A DNA stretch of 64,000 bases from Candidatus Poseidoniaceae archaeon. Lineage in GTDB: Archaea; Thermoplasmatota; Poseidoniia; Poseidoniales; Poseidoniaceae. Location of the stretch: assembly GCA_949372645.1 (NCBI GenBank), contig CASIAP010000004.1, forward strand, positions 186,001-250,000, in the 5' to 3' direction. Both the position numbers and the translations under genes were made by a program. This document shows positions 42,735 through 52,732 of this stretch, in pieces. Under the pieces are notes generated by a model. That model did no database searches. It was not told the origin of the DNA and saw nothing but the letters and a program-made list of their open reading frames with translations. Each line of letters starts with the position of its first letter. The stretch's first letter is position 1.

Positions 42735-44276
42735 ATGGCTGGTGTTACCGATTGGACCGAGCGGCACCGCCCCTCGTCTGAACGCCAGTTAGAAGGGAAT
42801 GAAGTTCAACGACGGAAAATTCGTGCTTGGTTGGATGAATGGAAGAACGGGAAGCCCCGAAAGAAGGCACTCCTTTTGGTTGGACCGCCAGGTGTTGGAA
42901 AAACTTCGGTTGCACGTGCGATTGCACAAGACATGGGTTGGAATGTCATCGAACTCAATGCCTCAGATGCACGCAACGCCGCAGCCATTCGAAAAGTGGC
43001 AACTCACGGCTCGACCCATCGTTCACTGTTTCACAATCCTGATGATAAGAAACAACGAACCTTGGTATTACTCGATGAAGTCGATCACCTCTCAGGTGGT
43101 CTGATGGCTGTAAGTCAGAATCGCATTGAAAAGGCCATGCAAGGTGAGGATGAGAAGGGAAAGGATGTTTCATTGAAGGGAGATTCAGGTGGGAAAGCAG
43201 AGTTGCTTAACCTTCTTGCTGAAACCCGTCAACCCGTCATTCTAGCCTGTAACGAAATCATGGGCTTATGGGGAAGAGGTTCGTCATGGAGTTCGACCCG
43301 TGACCGATTCACAAAGCACCTCCTTACAATTACTTTTGATCGTGCCAGTGATGAAGCTTTACGACGTATTGCACGTCGAGTTTTGCGTGAAGAACATCTC
43401 GAATTTGAAGATTCAGCTATTGAAGCTCTAGTCGATAACAACCCTGGTGATTTACGTGCCCTCGTTCGTGATTTGCAAGTTCTTTCATCAACGTCGTCTG
43501 GAACGCTTACCGAAGAAATGGTTGAGAGCCAAGCGCACGCTGGCCGCCGTGATACTTCTGAAGGAGTGTTTCCCGGTTTGGATAAATTATACCGCTCCAT
43601 CGAGGCTGAAGAAGCAGTTAGTATCGGCCGGTCTATAGAAAAATCACCCCCGGATATGATTAACTGGATCCATTGGAATAATGCCTCCCTATTCCCAAAA
43701 GTGGGCTCCATTGCCCGTGGGAATCAAAGTCTTTCCATGGCTTCTAAAATGTATATGGGACAATTCAGAAGCACAGCTCACCGTTCATGGTATTGGAGCG
43801 GACAACTCGCAAGTCTTTCTGCCTCAGTCACAAATAAAGTGCCCTTCACGGGTCGTATTTATCCATCCTACCCAAATTTCCTACGTCGTCAATCTGCTCG
43901 AACACGACCTTCGATCATCAAACGTATGGGGAGTTATTCGGGAATGAGTAAGTCTTCATTACGAGAGGAAATCCTCCCACTCCTCTCAGCTATGCTCAAG
44001 GATTCACCTCTACTTGGCGACTCAGAAAACTTCGCTTTGTCCCTCTCGTATGGTTTTACGGGTGAGGAGCATGCATCACTTGCTGGCCTTCCACTTTCAC
44101 GTAAAGCCACAAAACAACTCATTGCAAAATATGATGCAGCCTATGAAGAGAAATTGAGTAAGAAAACATTTGAACCGTTGAAAGTTGAGGAAGCCGTATC
44201 AGAACATCAGCCAGTCACTGAAGAAAAAGAGGAAGATGATGCAGGTTCGGCAAATGGTCAAATGAAATTATTTTGA
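42735..44276 (+). CDS. rfcL: Replication factor C large subunit
   Basis: 513 residues from the ATG at 42735 (MAGVTDWTERHRP). Clamp-loader AAA+ ATPase subunit: Walker A VGPPGVGKTS (about 51-60), Walker B LVLLDEVDHL and sensor 2/lid region NNPGDLRALVRDLQ. The C-terminal domain follows. The protein ends in QMKLF, matching the QxxLF core of a PCNA-interacting (PIP) motif at the very C-terminus, as in other archaeal RfcL. It loads PCNA together with RfcS, which is not in the window. It converges with trkH with one base between stops. Confidence 0.95.
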   Translation: MAGVTDWTERHRPSSERQLEGNEVQRRKIRAWLDEWKNGKPRKKALLLVGPPGVGKTSVARAIAQDMGWNVIELNASDARNAAAIRKVATHGSTHRSLFHNPDDKKQRTLVLLDEVDHLSGGLMAVSQNRIEKAMQGEDEKGKDVSLKGDSGGKAELLNLLAETRQPVILACNEIMGLWGRGSSWSSTRDRFTKHLLTITFDRASDEALRRIARRVLREEHLEFEDSAIEALVDNNPGDLRALVRDLQVLSSTSSGTLTEEMVESQAHAGRRDTSEGVFPGLDKLYRSIEAEEAVSIGRSIEKSPPDMINWIHWNNASLFPKVGSIARGNQSLSMASKMYMGQFRSTAHRSWYWSGQLASLSASVTNKVPFTGRIYPSYPNFLRRQSARTRPSIIKRMGSYSGMSKSSLREEILPLLSAMLKDSPLLGDSENFALSLSYGFTGEEHASLAGLPLSRKATKQLIAKYDAAYEEKLSKKTFEPLKVEEAVSEHQPVTEEKEEDDAGSANGQMKLF

Positions 44277-44277
44277 A

Positions 44278-45915
44278 TCATTCAGGTTTTTTCTTTTCGT
44301 CTTTATCTTCCATTAATCGTCGGAAAAGAGCAATTGCTGCACGGTCAGTTTGAACACGCTTTTCTCTACGCCACGTTCGTGGATGCATTAGAATAACTGC
44401 AGTCAAAAGTTCAAGACGTCCAAACCACATCAAAATGGATGTGGTCAATAAAGCACCGGAATTCATACCCGACCATGTGTTACTCGGCCCATAATCTCCC
44501 AGGGCAGGACCAGTATTTCCAAGTGAAGAGGCCACTAAAGTAGTAATGCTTTCAAAAGAATCACCAGGCATGAAAATCGCTAAGATAATACTCGATATTC
44601 CAAACAACCCAACCCAAACAATCAACATCCCAACAATAAGGCCAATCTGATTCTGTTCAACAACTTCGCCGTTCATTCGAATCTGCTCTATCTTTCGAGG
44701 CTGAGCAATTCGTACTAATTCCCTCATGGCCACTTTGAAAGCAAGTGTCACTCGGAGTAATTTCAAACCACCAGCTGTTGAACCAGCACTGGCACCTACA
44801 ACCATCAGTATGAAGATAATGAGATGCGTTACTAATGGCCAAGATGCATCCATGTAGTCGGTCGAAGTATATCCCGTGCTGGTACCAAACGATACGACTT
44901 GGAACATACTGTCCCGAAGCGCCCTACCCGCTGAAGTTCCAGAAGCTAACAGAGCACCGAACACTGCAAGAATACCAACCGTGATATAGACCACATAATT
45001 TCGAAATTCTTCATCACCAAACGCCCTCTTGAAATCTCCATCACGAATGAACCAAAGAAGCGTAAAATTAACACCTGCCAAGAACATAAAAATGATAATG
45101 ATCGATTCGACTAAGAATGAATCATAGAACCCAATACTTCCATCACGCGTTGAAAAACCTCCAGATGGCATGGTTGTCAAAGCATGGTTGAATGAATCAA
45201 ACAGATCCATCGCACCTGATAAGTAGAGCAGTAAGAACTCCAAGAGGGTAAGAAATATGTATAATCCCCACAACGCAAATGCAGTTTGTTTCAACTTCGG
45301 CCGAAGTCGGGAGAGTGAGGGACCTGTTAATTCTGCACGAGCGAGGGCCATCCCCCCACCAATGACACGTGAGAGAATCATCATTCCAAGCATGATAATT
45401 CCCATACCACCAAACCACTGTGTAAGTGATCGCCAAATGAGGAGGCCACGTGGCTGTGCATTGATACAATCAATCGTTGTCCCAGGTATGCAATTTGGGC
45501 TCATGTTATGGGAGATTACCGTGGCCCCAGTCGTGGTAAAACCAGACATTGATTCAAACCATGAATTCACTGCACCCCGAGCAATATCAGCCATGGAAGC
45601 ATCAGGCGTGAAAGGGCCAACAAACACACCACCAAGCCAAAAGGGTAGTGAGCCAATGAAAACAGCCATTGGCCAAACGAGAGCTACAGCAGCAAAAGCC
45701 TCCCGATCTCGTAGGCGCTCAGAAGTATCTGTACGCGTCCAAACACTGAGCATTAAGATGCCAATGGTCGGTGAAAGAAGTGCTGGTAATGCAAAGGCCG
45801 AAAAGGCCATTTCAAGATCATCAAGCCACCATGTAATGAAACCACACAGTATTAATGGCAAGGTTAACGCAATCAGCGTCCAACCGAGGATAAGAGAAAG
45901 AACATCGAAACGCAT
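44278..45915 (-). CDS. trkH: Trk-type potassium uptake membrane subunit
   Basis: 545 residues from the ATG at 45915 (MRFDVLSLILGW). Polytopic potassium channel-like protein with four selectivity-filter loops: SGFTTTGATV (about 145), MPSGGFSTRDG, SFGTSTGYTSTD and SLGNTGPALGD. These are the Gly-containing signatures of TrkH/KtrB. It moves K+ (or Na+) into the cell under control of the TrkA gating ring. The start lies three bases past the trkA stop on the same strand, so the two are co-translated. Confidence 0.93.
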   Translation of the reverse strand: MRFDVLSLILGWTLIALTLPLILCGFITWWLDDLEMAFSAFALPALLSPTIGILMLSVWTRTDTSERLRDREAFAAVALVWPMAVFIGSLPFWLGGVFVGPFTPDASMADIARGAVNSWFESMSGFTTTGATVISHNMSPNCIPGTTIDCINAQPRGLLIWRSLTQWFGGMGIIMLGMMILSRVIGGGMALARAELTGPSLSRLRPKLKQTAFALWGLYIFLTLLEFLLLYLSGAMDLFDSFNHALTTMPSGGFSTRDGSIGFYDSFLVESIIIIFMFLAGVNFTLLWFIRDGDFKRAFGDEEFRNYVVYITVGILAVFGALLASGTSAGRALRDSMFQVVSFGTSTGYTSTDYMDASWPLVTHLIIFILMVVGASAGSTAGGLKLLRVTLAFKVAMRELVRIAQPRKIEQIRMNGEVVEQNQIGLIVGMLIVWVGLFGISSIILAIFMPGDSFESITTLVASSLGNTGPALGDYGPSNTWSGMNSGALLTTSILMWFGRLELLTAVILMHPRTWRREKRVQTDRAAIALFRRLMEDKDEKKKPE

Positions 45916-45917
45916 AC

Positions 45918-47336
45918 TCACACCTTGAACCGTTTTTCGAGTTCTACAACACGCTCTGGACTGCAAAAGATGATCAATCGATCTTCTTCAAGCAAAGTTT
46001 TGTCCGGAGAAGGTCGTAGTGATTCCCAAATACCGTTCGTGTTTCGACGTTGAATAAAGGCGATTCTCATCCATTCAGGGAACCCAGCCTCGAGAACTCG
46101 TTTTCCTGCAAATTTAGAATTCTTTGAGACAAGCATACTGACTCCAATAATGTTCGGAATATTGGATAAGATGGCATAACCACCTGCAGTTTTTGTATGA
46201 ATCTGGGCCAACATATTGTCAACAGCAACTCGCTTACGATCAACAGCGAATGTGATTCCCATTCTTTGTGTGACTTTCACTAAGTCTGCATCATAGAGAA
46301 GTAAACCGGTTCGCTGAACTCCCATATCACTGGCAAGTAAAGCAGCAGCGATACTGGCCAAATCATCCTCAAGTGCAGCAATAGCAATGTGGTGCTCCGA
46401 AATTCCAATTTCTGTGAGAATATCTCTGTCCAAATGGTCACCATGTATGACTTCAAGCATAGGATGCGAACCAATATCAGTGCCAGACAATGTATTGGCA
46501 ACTTGTAAATCCCGTTCGATAACAGTCACCGAAGCTCCTGCATCCAACCAATCAGCTGCAATACGTTGACCGATTCGATTGGCCCCAATGACTGCAACTT
46601 TCGGCTGAGTTGGGAAATCTGTTGCTTCATGTCCAAAAATATTCAGAATTCGATTAAAGCTTGAAAGGCCTGTTGTCGCAATCGCAATACGGTCATTCGG
46701 CATGAGCATGAAATCACCATCGGGCACCAAGGTCTTCTCACCTTCACGTTTTAGACCTACAATTAACGGGATTCCCCCTTCGATCGTTTTACTTGCATCA
46801 CGGAGGCTTTGGAATACCACTTGGGTAGCTTTTGCCGTCACATCCAATTCGATGATAAACGCATCATGGCCAAATGGGATGACTTCTTCGATAGCGGCCG
46901 AGCGTAAGCCTGAATGGAGGCGGCGAATAGCGCCTTCAAGAGGGTTGACAACATGCTGAACCTTTGCCCATTCCTGTAGCTTGCCTTCATCCTGTTCGTG
47001 AATATAATTCATGTTTCGAACACGGCAGATGGAGAGAAGTGGTTTTGCTTTTGGACCACTTTGTTCATTGTGAGCATGATGGGCAAGAGCGCAAGCAAGA
47101 AGGTTACGTTCATCAGAATCTGTGGCAGCAACAAATACTTCAGCTTCGCCGATCCCTGCTTCATACAGTTTTTCACGTGTCGTCAAATCACCATGAATGA
47201 CCAATACGTCGAGATTTTGAGCATTCTTAACTGCACGTGAATCTGAATCTACAAGAACGACATCCATGTCTTCAGCACGCAGTGCACGTGCCATGTCAGT
47301 TCCAACTCGACCTGCACCGCCAATAATAATTCTCAT
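45918..47336 (-). CDS. trkA: Trk potassium regulatory subunit with two RCK repeats
   Basis: 472 residues from the ATG at 47336, which has GGTGA six bases upstream. Two Rossmann RCK-N domains (MRIIIGGAGRVG at residue 1 and KVAVIGANRIG near 228), each followed by an RCK-C domain, give the double-length TrkA form that binds NAD(H)/ATP and gates TrkH. The second Rossmann loop GANRIG departs from GxGxxG and may not bind dinucleotide equally well. It sits between a transglutaminase-like gene and trkH on one strand. Confidence 0.93.
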   Translation of the reverse strand: MRIIIGGAGRVGTDMARALRAEDMDVVLVDSDSRAVKNAQNLDVLVIHGDLTTREKLYEAGIGEAEVFVAATDSDERNLLACALAHHAHNEQSGPKAKPLLSICRVRNMNYIHEQDEGKLQEWAKVQHVVNPLEGAIRRLHSGLRSAAIEEVIPFGHDAFIIELDVTAKATQVVFQSLRDASKTIEGGIPLIVGLKREGEKTLVPDGDFMLMPNDRIAIATTGLSSFNRILNIFGHEATDFPTQPKVAVIGANRIGQRIAADWLDAGASVTVIERDLQVANTLSGTDIGSHPMLEVIHGDHLDRDILTEIGISEHHIAIAALEDDLASIAAALLASDMGVQRTGLLLYDADLVKVTQRMGITFAVDRKRVAVDNMLAQIHTKTAGGYAILSNIPNIIGVSMLVSKNSKFAGKRVLEAGFPEWMRIAFIQRRNTNGIWESLRPSPDKTLLEEDRLIIFCSPERVVELEKRFKV

Positions 47337-47341
47337 ACGTA

Positions 47342-48973
47342 TCACCGTAAATTTTCTGCTAAGATCTTAACTTGGAATAGTCCACCGTTTGTATCAACTT
47401 CACCAAACGTTGTATACTCTGGTTGGATGCGTACAACTTGACTTGAAGAAACAGTAGCTGGAGAGTAATAATTGTTCAAGAGAGTACCCGTCGGGTCAGG
47501 CTCTTCAATCCAGGAGATATATGCATTAGGAGTGTGTAATAACCATTTATTATTGACAACATCGACAGATGCCTCGACATAACATGAATCCAATTCAATA
47601 TTTCGATCATTGCACCATGAGTCACTCATAGGGAGTAAAATGTAACCCCAAGCGTGCCCTTCCCAACTTTTATAATCGCTATCAGCTAATGCACCAAATA
47701 CATACCAACCGGGAAGGCCTTTTACTCTTAACAGAGATAAGAAGGCATTGGTTTGTTCGTCACAATCTCCCGTAGAATCTTCAAGGCATAGTGGACCACT
47801 TCTCGCAATCACTGGTGCAAACTTATCGTATTCGACATGCTTTTCCAAGTAATCAAACGCCGCCCGTGAAAATGCATATGCATTATCTCGGAGACCTTCA
47901 GGTAAACTCGCAGAAATTTGTTCAGCAGTTTCATTAACAATCGCCTCTTGAGAATTAATCGCATACCCGTAATCGACATCAAGTCCAGCCCCCTTGTCGT
48001 ATCGGACTCCACGGTCATACCATTTGGGATTCGTGAAATCTCGGAATTTTTGACCAGCGCCGCGGTTTTCTACATCACTGAAAGTACCGCTATTATCAAC
48101 ATTAATCCCTTCAGCTGTTCCTGCAACTCGAGAGTCAACTCGACTAGCATCCCACCATGAATAAGAGGTGCTGGTAATGGTAACTTCAAAGACATAAATT
48201 ACGGCTTCACCTGGTTGAAGATCGAACATCATCTTGACACAATTTCCAACTTGGCATGAATGATTATCCCCACCGTAGCCTGGCCACCAGATTGAGTGTC
48301 CTTTTGTAGAGTTGATTTTATTTTCGTAACTAAGGCGGGTGCCATCGATTGGAATCGAAAATGTCTCGACATTACATGCCGAATTACCACACATTGTTCC
48401 ATCTGAAAAGTGAACATTAACCGAATGTATTTTCTGAATAGTATCAGTTAGGCTCGGCATTTCCCCGTCGGTAAACAGGAAATCGTTCGCACTGTTATGA
48501 AGTGATTGAACATCTGATGGAATCACGATATCCTCATTCACCCATCCATTTGAATTCGAATTCTGAACTGCAATGGATCGTGCAATGGTAAAAGTTGCTT
48601 CATTCGGATAGAGATGGGAATCCGCAAATGTACCCAACACATATTCCTGGATACCGGGAGCCCATTTCTCAAATAAGTTCTCTCGAACTTGAGGCGAAAG
48701 CATGATGAAAGCGACCAAAAACAGGAGCACCAAATGTCGTGTTCGGTTTCGCCGATTTTTCATGAGATTAACGGAACGTCCGGTGTGAGATTGCACCACA
48801 CCTCCTTTCGTTGGTTTTTTGGTCATTTTGTAGGATGTTTCAATGCCACCCTTGTTGAATTGTTGCTCCATAGCAAATTTATTCGAACGGATATTTGCCA
48901 AAATTCTACCGCAACTGTAGCAAATTGTGTCACCCGTGTAGGTGACGCTTTGGCAATAGGGGCAGGAACCCAT
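47342..48973 (-). CDS. Zinc-ribbon, membrane-anchored transglutaminase-like protein
   Basis: 543 residues. An N-terminal zinc ribbon (CPYCQS ... CYSCG, residues 4-22) and a basic linker lie before one transmembrane helix (~82-100). The remaining ~440 residues are then outside. Near residue 375-480 a transglutaminase-like domain shows Cys in GDCDEQTNAFLSLL, His in WEGHAWGYILL and Asp in EASVDVV, the catalytic triad in the usual order. Such domains act as proteases or amidases, or crosslink. The stop codon overlaps the trkA start region (six bases apart), so it belongs to the trk transcript. Target unknown. Confidence 0.78.
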   Translation of the reverse strand: MGSCPYCQSVTYTGDTICYSCGRILANIRSNKFAMEQQFNKGGIETSYKMTKKPTKGGVVQSHTGRSVNLMKNRRNRTRHLVLLFLVAFIMLSPQVRENLFEKWAPGIQEYVLGTFADSHLYPNEATFTIARSIAVQNSNSNGWVNEDIVIPSDVQSLHNSANDFLFTDGEMPSLTDTIQKIHSVNVHFSDGTMCGNSACNVETFSIPIDGTRLSYENKINSTKGHSIWWPGYGGDNHSCQVGNCVKMMFDLQPGEAVIYVFEVTITSTSYSWWDASRVDSRVAGTAEGINVDNSGTFSDVENRGAGQKFRDFTNPKWYDRGVRYDKGAGLDVDYGYAINSQEAIVNETAEQISASLPEGLRDNAYAFSRAAFDYLEKHVEYDKFAPVIARSGPLCLEDSTGDCDEQTNAFLSLLRVKGLPGWYVFGALADSDYKSWEGHAWGYILLPMSDSWCNDRNIELDSCYVEASVDVVNNKWLLHTPNAYISWIEEPDPTGTLLNNYYSPATVSSSQVVRIQPEYTTFGEVDTNGGLFQVKILAENLR

Positions 48974-49093
48974 ATCGATTTGGTTGCGCCGGCGTTGTAT
49001 AACCGTTGCGTGCGGAACACCCCGATAATGCTTATTTGTAATGTCGGTGATATTGGGACGTAATCATAGCACTAAGCACAAGTGAGTATTAGC

Positions 49094-49993
49094 TTACTCG
49101 GATTCAGTCGAATTAACCTCGCCATCAGCATCCCATACGGACGCATCATCTGAAGAAGAATCACCAATATCACCCATGACCACTGAATCTTCTGAGCCTT
49201 GTTCACGTGCATTCCGGGCCCAAATCTTTCGAAGTCTTTTCTTACCTTCCTTTGGAATGGACTCCCAGATCCATGCTTCAGAAGTCCGATTAAAAATGAG
49301 CGTCGCTGGAATAATGAAAAGCCAAGCAGAAACATTAACCAAAGCAAAAGCAAACATAACGATATATGCACAGCGCCAAAAAGTTCCTCGCAGAACAGAA
49401 CCCCAGCGCTTACCATGGAGCATCAGGTGTCCTTGGAACGAAGAGATGAGGGCTTCGCACCGAGGGCCGAAAAGAGCTAAACACGCGATAGTAACGACTA
49501 AACGAATGTTAAATTCAAACGTTTCTAGAATTCGAAGGATGAACACCATTGACAGCATTCCGCCCATCGCCAGACCCAATGCCCAACCGCTTGTTGGTTG
49601 AGAGCTGCCTTTCCGCACACGATTCCGTCGAAGAAGCAGGTGAACTGCAACCGATGCCAAAAGACAAAGTAACAGCAAGTTGAGTGGATTGACTACAGGT
49701 GCTTGATTGTCTGATACCATCGCAAGATAGGGTACTACAATGAAATTATGAGTTAACGAACCATAAAACCCTCCGATGAGGATACCCCAGAATACATTAC
49801 TCCAAGCGGTCGGAAGGTCATAGAAACCGGAATACCGTGTCATGACTCCCCTCCAGCCAAGCGTCATGCCAACCAAGGCAGACACGCTCGCTAGCTGGAA
49901 CAAGAGGAAGGTCGATGCCATGAACTGCGGGCTGTGTATTCCTTCATCAAGTCGTTGCATCATTGGGAGCGAGGCGGGGGATTCAAAGACCAT
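49094..49993 (-). CDS. Polytopic membrane protein with acidic tail, function unknown
   Basis: 299 residues from the ATG at 49993; the frame opens eight codons earlier. About six transmembrane segments, a Ser/Asp-rich acidic C-terminal tail (residues ~262-299, DSSSDDASVWDADGEVNSTESE-like). No family recognised. Divergent from get3 with only 17 bases between the start codons, so any promoter must lie inside one of the coding regions. A 120-base spacer separates it from the transglutaminase-like gene downstream on the same strand. Confidence 0.68.
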   Translation of the reverse strand: MVFESPASLPMMQRLDEGIHSPQFMASTFLLFQLASVSALVGMTLGWRGVMTRYSGFYDLPTAWSNVFWGILIGGFYGSLTHNFIVVPYLAMVSDNQAPVVNPLNLLLLCLLASVAVHLLLRRNRVRKGSSQPTSGWALGLAMGGMLSMVFILRILETFEFNIRLVVTIACLALFGPRCEALISSFQGHLMLHGKRWGSVLRGTFWRCAYIVMFAFALVNVSAWLFIIPATLIFNRTSEAWIWESIPKEGKKRLRKIWARNAREQGSEDSVVMGDIGDSSSDDASVWDADGEVNSTESE

Positions 49994-50010
49994 CACACAT
50001 TCGACAAGCC

Positions 50011-51270
50011 ATGGCACGACTTTTGTTGTTTGGTGGGAAAGGCGGCGTTGGCAAAACTACAACCTCTGCAGCAACTGCAGTCTGGCTTGCAGATTCAGGA
50101 CTCCGAGTGCTACTCGTATCCAGTGACCCTGCCCACTCAACTTCGGATTCGCTTGGAGTGGAGATCGGTTCAGAACCGACACCAATCGAAGGCGTTGATG
50201 GTCTCTTTGGACTTGAGATGGATCCCGAATCCAAAATATCCTCAGTGCTACCAAAGCTTGGTGACATGATGAATAACATGGGTTCCGGTGGTGGTATGGG
50301 TGGCTTGGGAAGTCTCAGCATGATGCTTGACCCAAATGCAAAACAGGAAATAGAAGAGATGCGCTCGGAAGTTCAAACGTCTGATATGGTGATACCTGGT
50401 CTTGATGAAGCGCTTGCTTTTGATGAACTGTTACGCCATGTTGAAGACCCAACATGGGATGTTATTGTGTTTGACACTGCACCGACAGGCCATACCCTTC
50501 GATTCCTCTCTCTTCCAGAACTGATTGAGTCATGGTCGGACCGACTTATTCGCATGATGAGAGTTTCAGGTGGAATTCGATCAATGATTTTTGGTCGGAA
50601 AGAAAGTGAATCAATGAAAGAAGAATTAGAACGCTTCCGGCGCCGTGTACTCCATGTCCGCCGTGTTCTTTCCAATGAAGAGATTACCTCTTTTACACTG
50701 GTCACCATTCCAGAACGTATGGGTATCAATGAAACCCTACGTGCACATAAATCGCTCAGTGAATACAAGTTACCGGTTCCCAATTGCTTGGTCAATCGAC
50801 TCACTCCTGAGTTTGAGCATCCATTCTTATTGAATCGACGTAAAGCCGAACTCGAACGTATTGAAGAATTGAAGAGTCAGCTCGAGAACGTTGAAATCGC
50901 AACAATGGAATTAATGGACACCGAAGTTGTCGGCCTCGATCGTTTACGAGATGTTGGAGTCCGTCTGTATGGAGAAGTCTCTCAAATTGACGACTCACTT
51001 GGTCCACACCCGATTGGAAAAGCACTTCAACATTCTATACACCGTGGCATGAAAAGAGAAATCATCGGTGATATTGAACGAATATTTTTACATTATCCAG
51101 GTATTCACCGTGACGAACTCTCACTTCGAAGCAATGAAGGTATTCTCTATGTTGGCCTCAATGGAAGAGAACGTGAAGTTCAAACTCAAGTTCCGACCAA
51201 AGCCAGTCGTGTGAAAGCGAAGTTGGAAAATGATGTTCTTCGGCTTGATATCCCGTTGACTGAAGAGTGA
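50011..51270 (+). CDS. Get3/ArsA-family ATPase
   Basis: 419 residues from the ATG at 50011 (MARLLLFGGKGGVGKTT), where GGKGGVGKTT is the deviant Walker A loop with the signature lysine. Switch I DPAHSTSDSLG, and DTAPTGHTLRFL (A-loop/switch II) are intact. A methionine/glycine-rich insertion (about residues 86-110, DMMNNMGSGGGMGG) sits where Get3 forms its hydrophobic client-binding groove. Archaeal Get3 is expected to target tail-anchored membrane proteins. No zinc CxxC is seen. An arsenite-pump ATPase role is less likely, with no arsenic genes nearby. SRP54 follows 54 bases downstream. Confidence 0.87.
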   Translation: MARLLLFGGKGGVGKTTTSAATAVWLADSGLRVLLVSSDPAHSTSDSLGVEIGSEPTPIEGVDGLFGLEMDPESKISSVLPKLGDMMNNMGSGGGMGGLGSLSMMLDPNAKQEIEEMRSEVQTSDMVIPGLDEALAFDELLRHVEDPTWDVIVFDTAPTGHTLRFLSLPELIESWSDRLIRMMRVSGGIRSMIFGRKESESMKEELERFRRRVLHVRRVLSNEEITSFTLVTIPERMGINETLRAHKSLSEYKLPVPNCLVNRLTPEFEHPFLLNRRKAELERIEELKSQLENVEIATMELMDTEVVGLDRLRDVGVRLYGEVSQIDDSLGPHPIGKALQHSIHRGMKREIIGDIERIFLHYPGIHRDELSLRSNEGILYVGLNGREREVQTQVPTKASRVKAKLENDVLRLDIPLTEE

Positions 51271-51324
51271 AAAACCATGCCCTTCAATGGGTGGATTGAA
51301 ATGGGAAAACCAACACGCTAGGCC

Positions 51325-52695
51325 ATGGCACTCGAAGGTCTCTCAAAGGGTATTTTCCGCTCCCTTGGGTTGCTTAAGAATAAACGAAAATTGGATGAGG
51401 AAGAGCTTCGGGAGATGACTCGTAGCCTGCGCCGAGCACTACAAGAAGCGGATTTCAACGTTCGACAAACAAAAGAATTGGTTGAGAAACTCGAGGCACG
51501 ACTTCGAGAAGAGGAGCCTCGTCCAGGGATCACTTTGCAAACTCATGCCATGAATATCCTCTATACTGAGTTAGTTCGAATGCTAGGCCCAGCCCATGAA
51601 TTCCAGCCCCATGGCGCAACTCTACTTCTTGTTGGACTGTATGGACAAGGGAAAACCACGACCACTGCCAAATTGGCAGAATGGTATCGACGCAAGCACG
51701 GACTTCGAGTTGCAGTGATTGAAGCTGACGTACACCGGCCTGGGGCCTATGCGCAGTTGACACAATTGTTGGAAGATTCTACGGTTCAAGTCTATGGTGA
51801 ACCTGATACAAAAGATGCTCCAACTATTGTCCGGAATGGGCTTGCAGCGTGTGCAGCTGCAGACCTGGTCATCGTCGATACTGCAGGACGGCACCAACTT
51901 GACCAAGATTTAGTTGATGAATTGGAACAGATTTCTTCGATAACACGGGCCAGTGAACGTTGGCTTGTCATCGATGCTCAAGTTGGACAAGCTGCCGGTC
52001 CAGTAGCTGCATCGTTCCATTCACTTGCTGGAGTTACTGGTATTGTCATCACGAAACTCGATGGAACGGCAAGAGGAGGCGGTGCATTATCTGCAGTGGC
52101 AGCAACTGGAGCTCCAATTGTTCACATCGGAACAGGAGAGAATGTCCCCGATTTAGAAAAATTCGAATCAGACCGATTCATTTCTCGGCTTTTGGGAATG
52201 GGTGACATTCAGGGCCTGATTGATCTTGCTCCTGATGACATGGATGAAGAAGAAGCCATGCGCCTCACACAACGCTTGATGAGTGGAAGATTCACACTTA
52301 ACGACATGTACAAACAAATGGAAATGATGGCCAAAGTCGGTACCATTGACAAACTCATGTCCTTCCTCCCTGGAAGTATGCTTGGAGGAATGGGTGCAAT
52401 GTCAAAAAGTCAAAAAGCAGCCATGCAAGGTAACTTAGACAGATACCGAACCATCATGGACAGCATGACGGCTTGGGAAAAGAATGAACCTGCCAAAATC
52501 AAAGCCGACAGAATCCGTCGAGTCGCTCGAGGTTCTGGTGTTCGAGAAAAAGATGTTCGAGAACTTATCGCCCAATGGAACCGTTCACGTAAGATGATGA
52601 AAGGCATGGGCGGCAATAGAAAACTCAACAAGCAAATGCGGAAAATGATGAAAGATGGAGATATGGATATGGACCCTTCATCATTTGGAATGTAA
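51325..52695 (+). CDS. srp54: Signal recognition particle GTPase SRP54
   Basis: 456 residues. N domain (helical bundle), G domain with G1 GLYGQGKTTTTAKLA (about 108-122), EADVHRPGAYAQL, G3 DTAGRHQ, G4 TKLDGTARGGGAL, and a methionine-rich M domain (about 330-456; MMKGMGGNRKLNKQMRKMM). It binds 7S RNA and signal peptides and docks to FtsY. G1 has Gln where Ser is usual. Get3 lies directly upstream, so both ATP/GTP-driven targeting factors may be on one transcript. The 7S RNA gene was not found in the window. Confidence 0.95.
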   Translation: MALEGLSKGIFRSLGLLKNKRKLDEEELREMTRSLRRALQEADFNVRQTKELVEKLEARLREEEPRPGITLQTHAMNILYTELVRMLGPAHEFQPHGATLLLVGLYGQGKTTTTAKLAEWYRRKHGLRVAVIEADVHRPGAYAQLTQLLEDSTVQVYGEPDTKDAPTIVRNGLAACAAADLVIVDTAGRHQLDQDLVDELEQISSITRASERWLVIDAQVGQAAGPVAASFHSLAGVTGIVITKLDGTARGGGALSAVAATGAPIVHIGTGENVPDLEKFESDRFISRLLGMGDIQGLIDLAPDDMDEEEAMRLTQRLMSGRFTLNDMYKQMEMMAKVGTIDKLMSFLPGSMLGGMGAMSKSQKAAMQGNLDRYRTIMDSMTAWEKNEPAKIKADRIRRVARGSGVREKDVRELIAQWNRSRKMMKGMGGNRKLNKQMRKMMKDGDMDMDPSSFGM

Positions 52696-52732
52696 GGCGA
52701 ACTGCTTTCAACTTACAACCCATAGCCCGCAT

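Noticed and set aside
45257-45928. A 223-codon plus-strand frame opposite trkH
   Set aside because: Arg/Ser/Pro-rich translation from the complement of hydrophobic codons; a typical shadow.
50011-51270. Arsenite efflux ATPase ArsA
   Set aside because: Single ATPase domain, no arsenite-binding Cys cluster, no arsenic genes nearby, and a Met-rich groove insertion that fits Get3.
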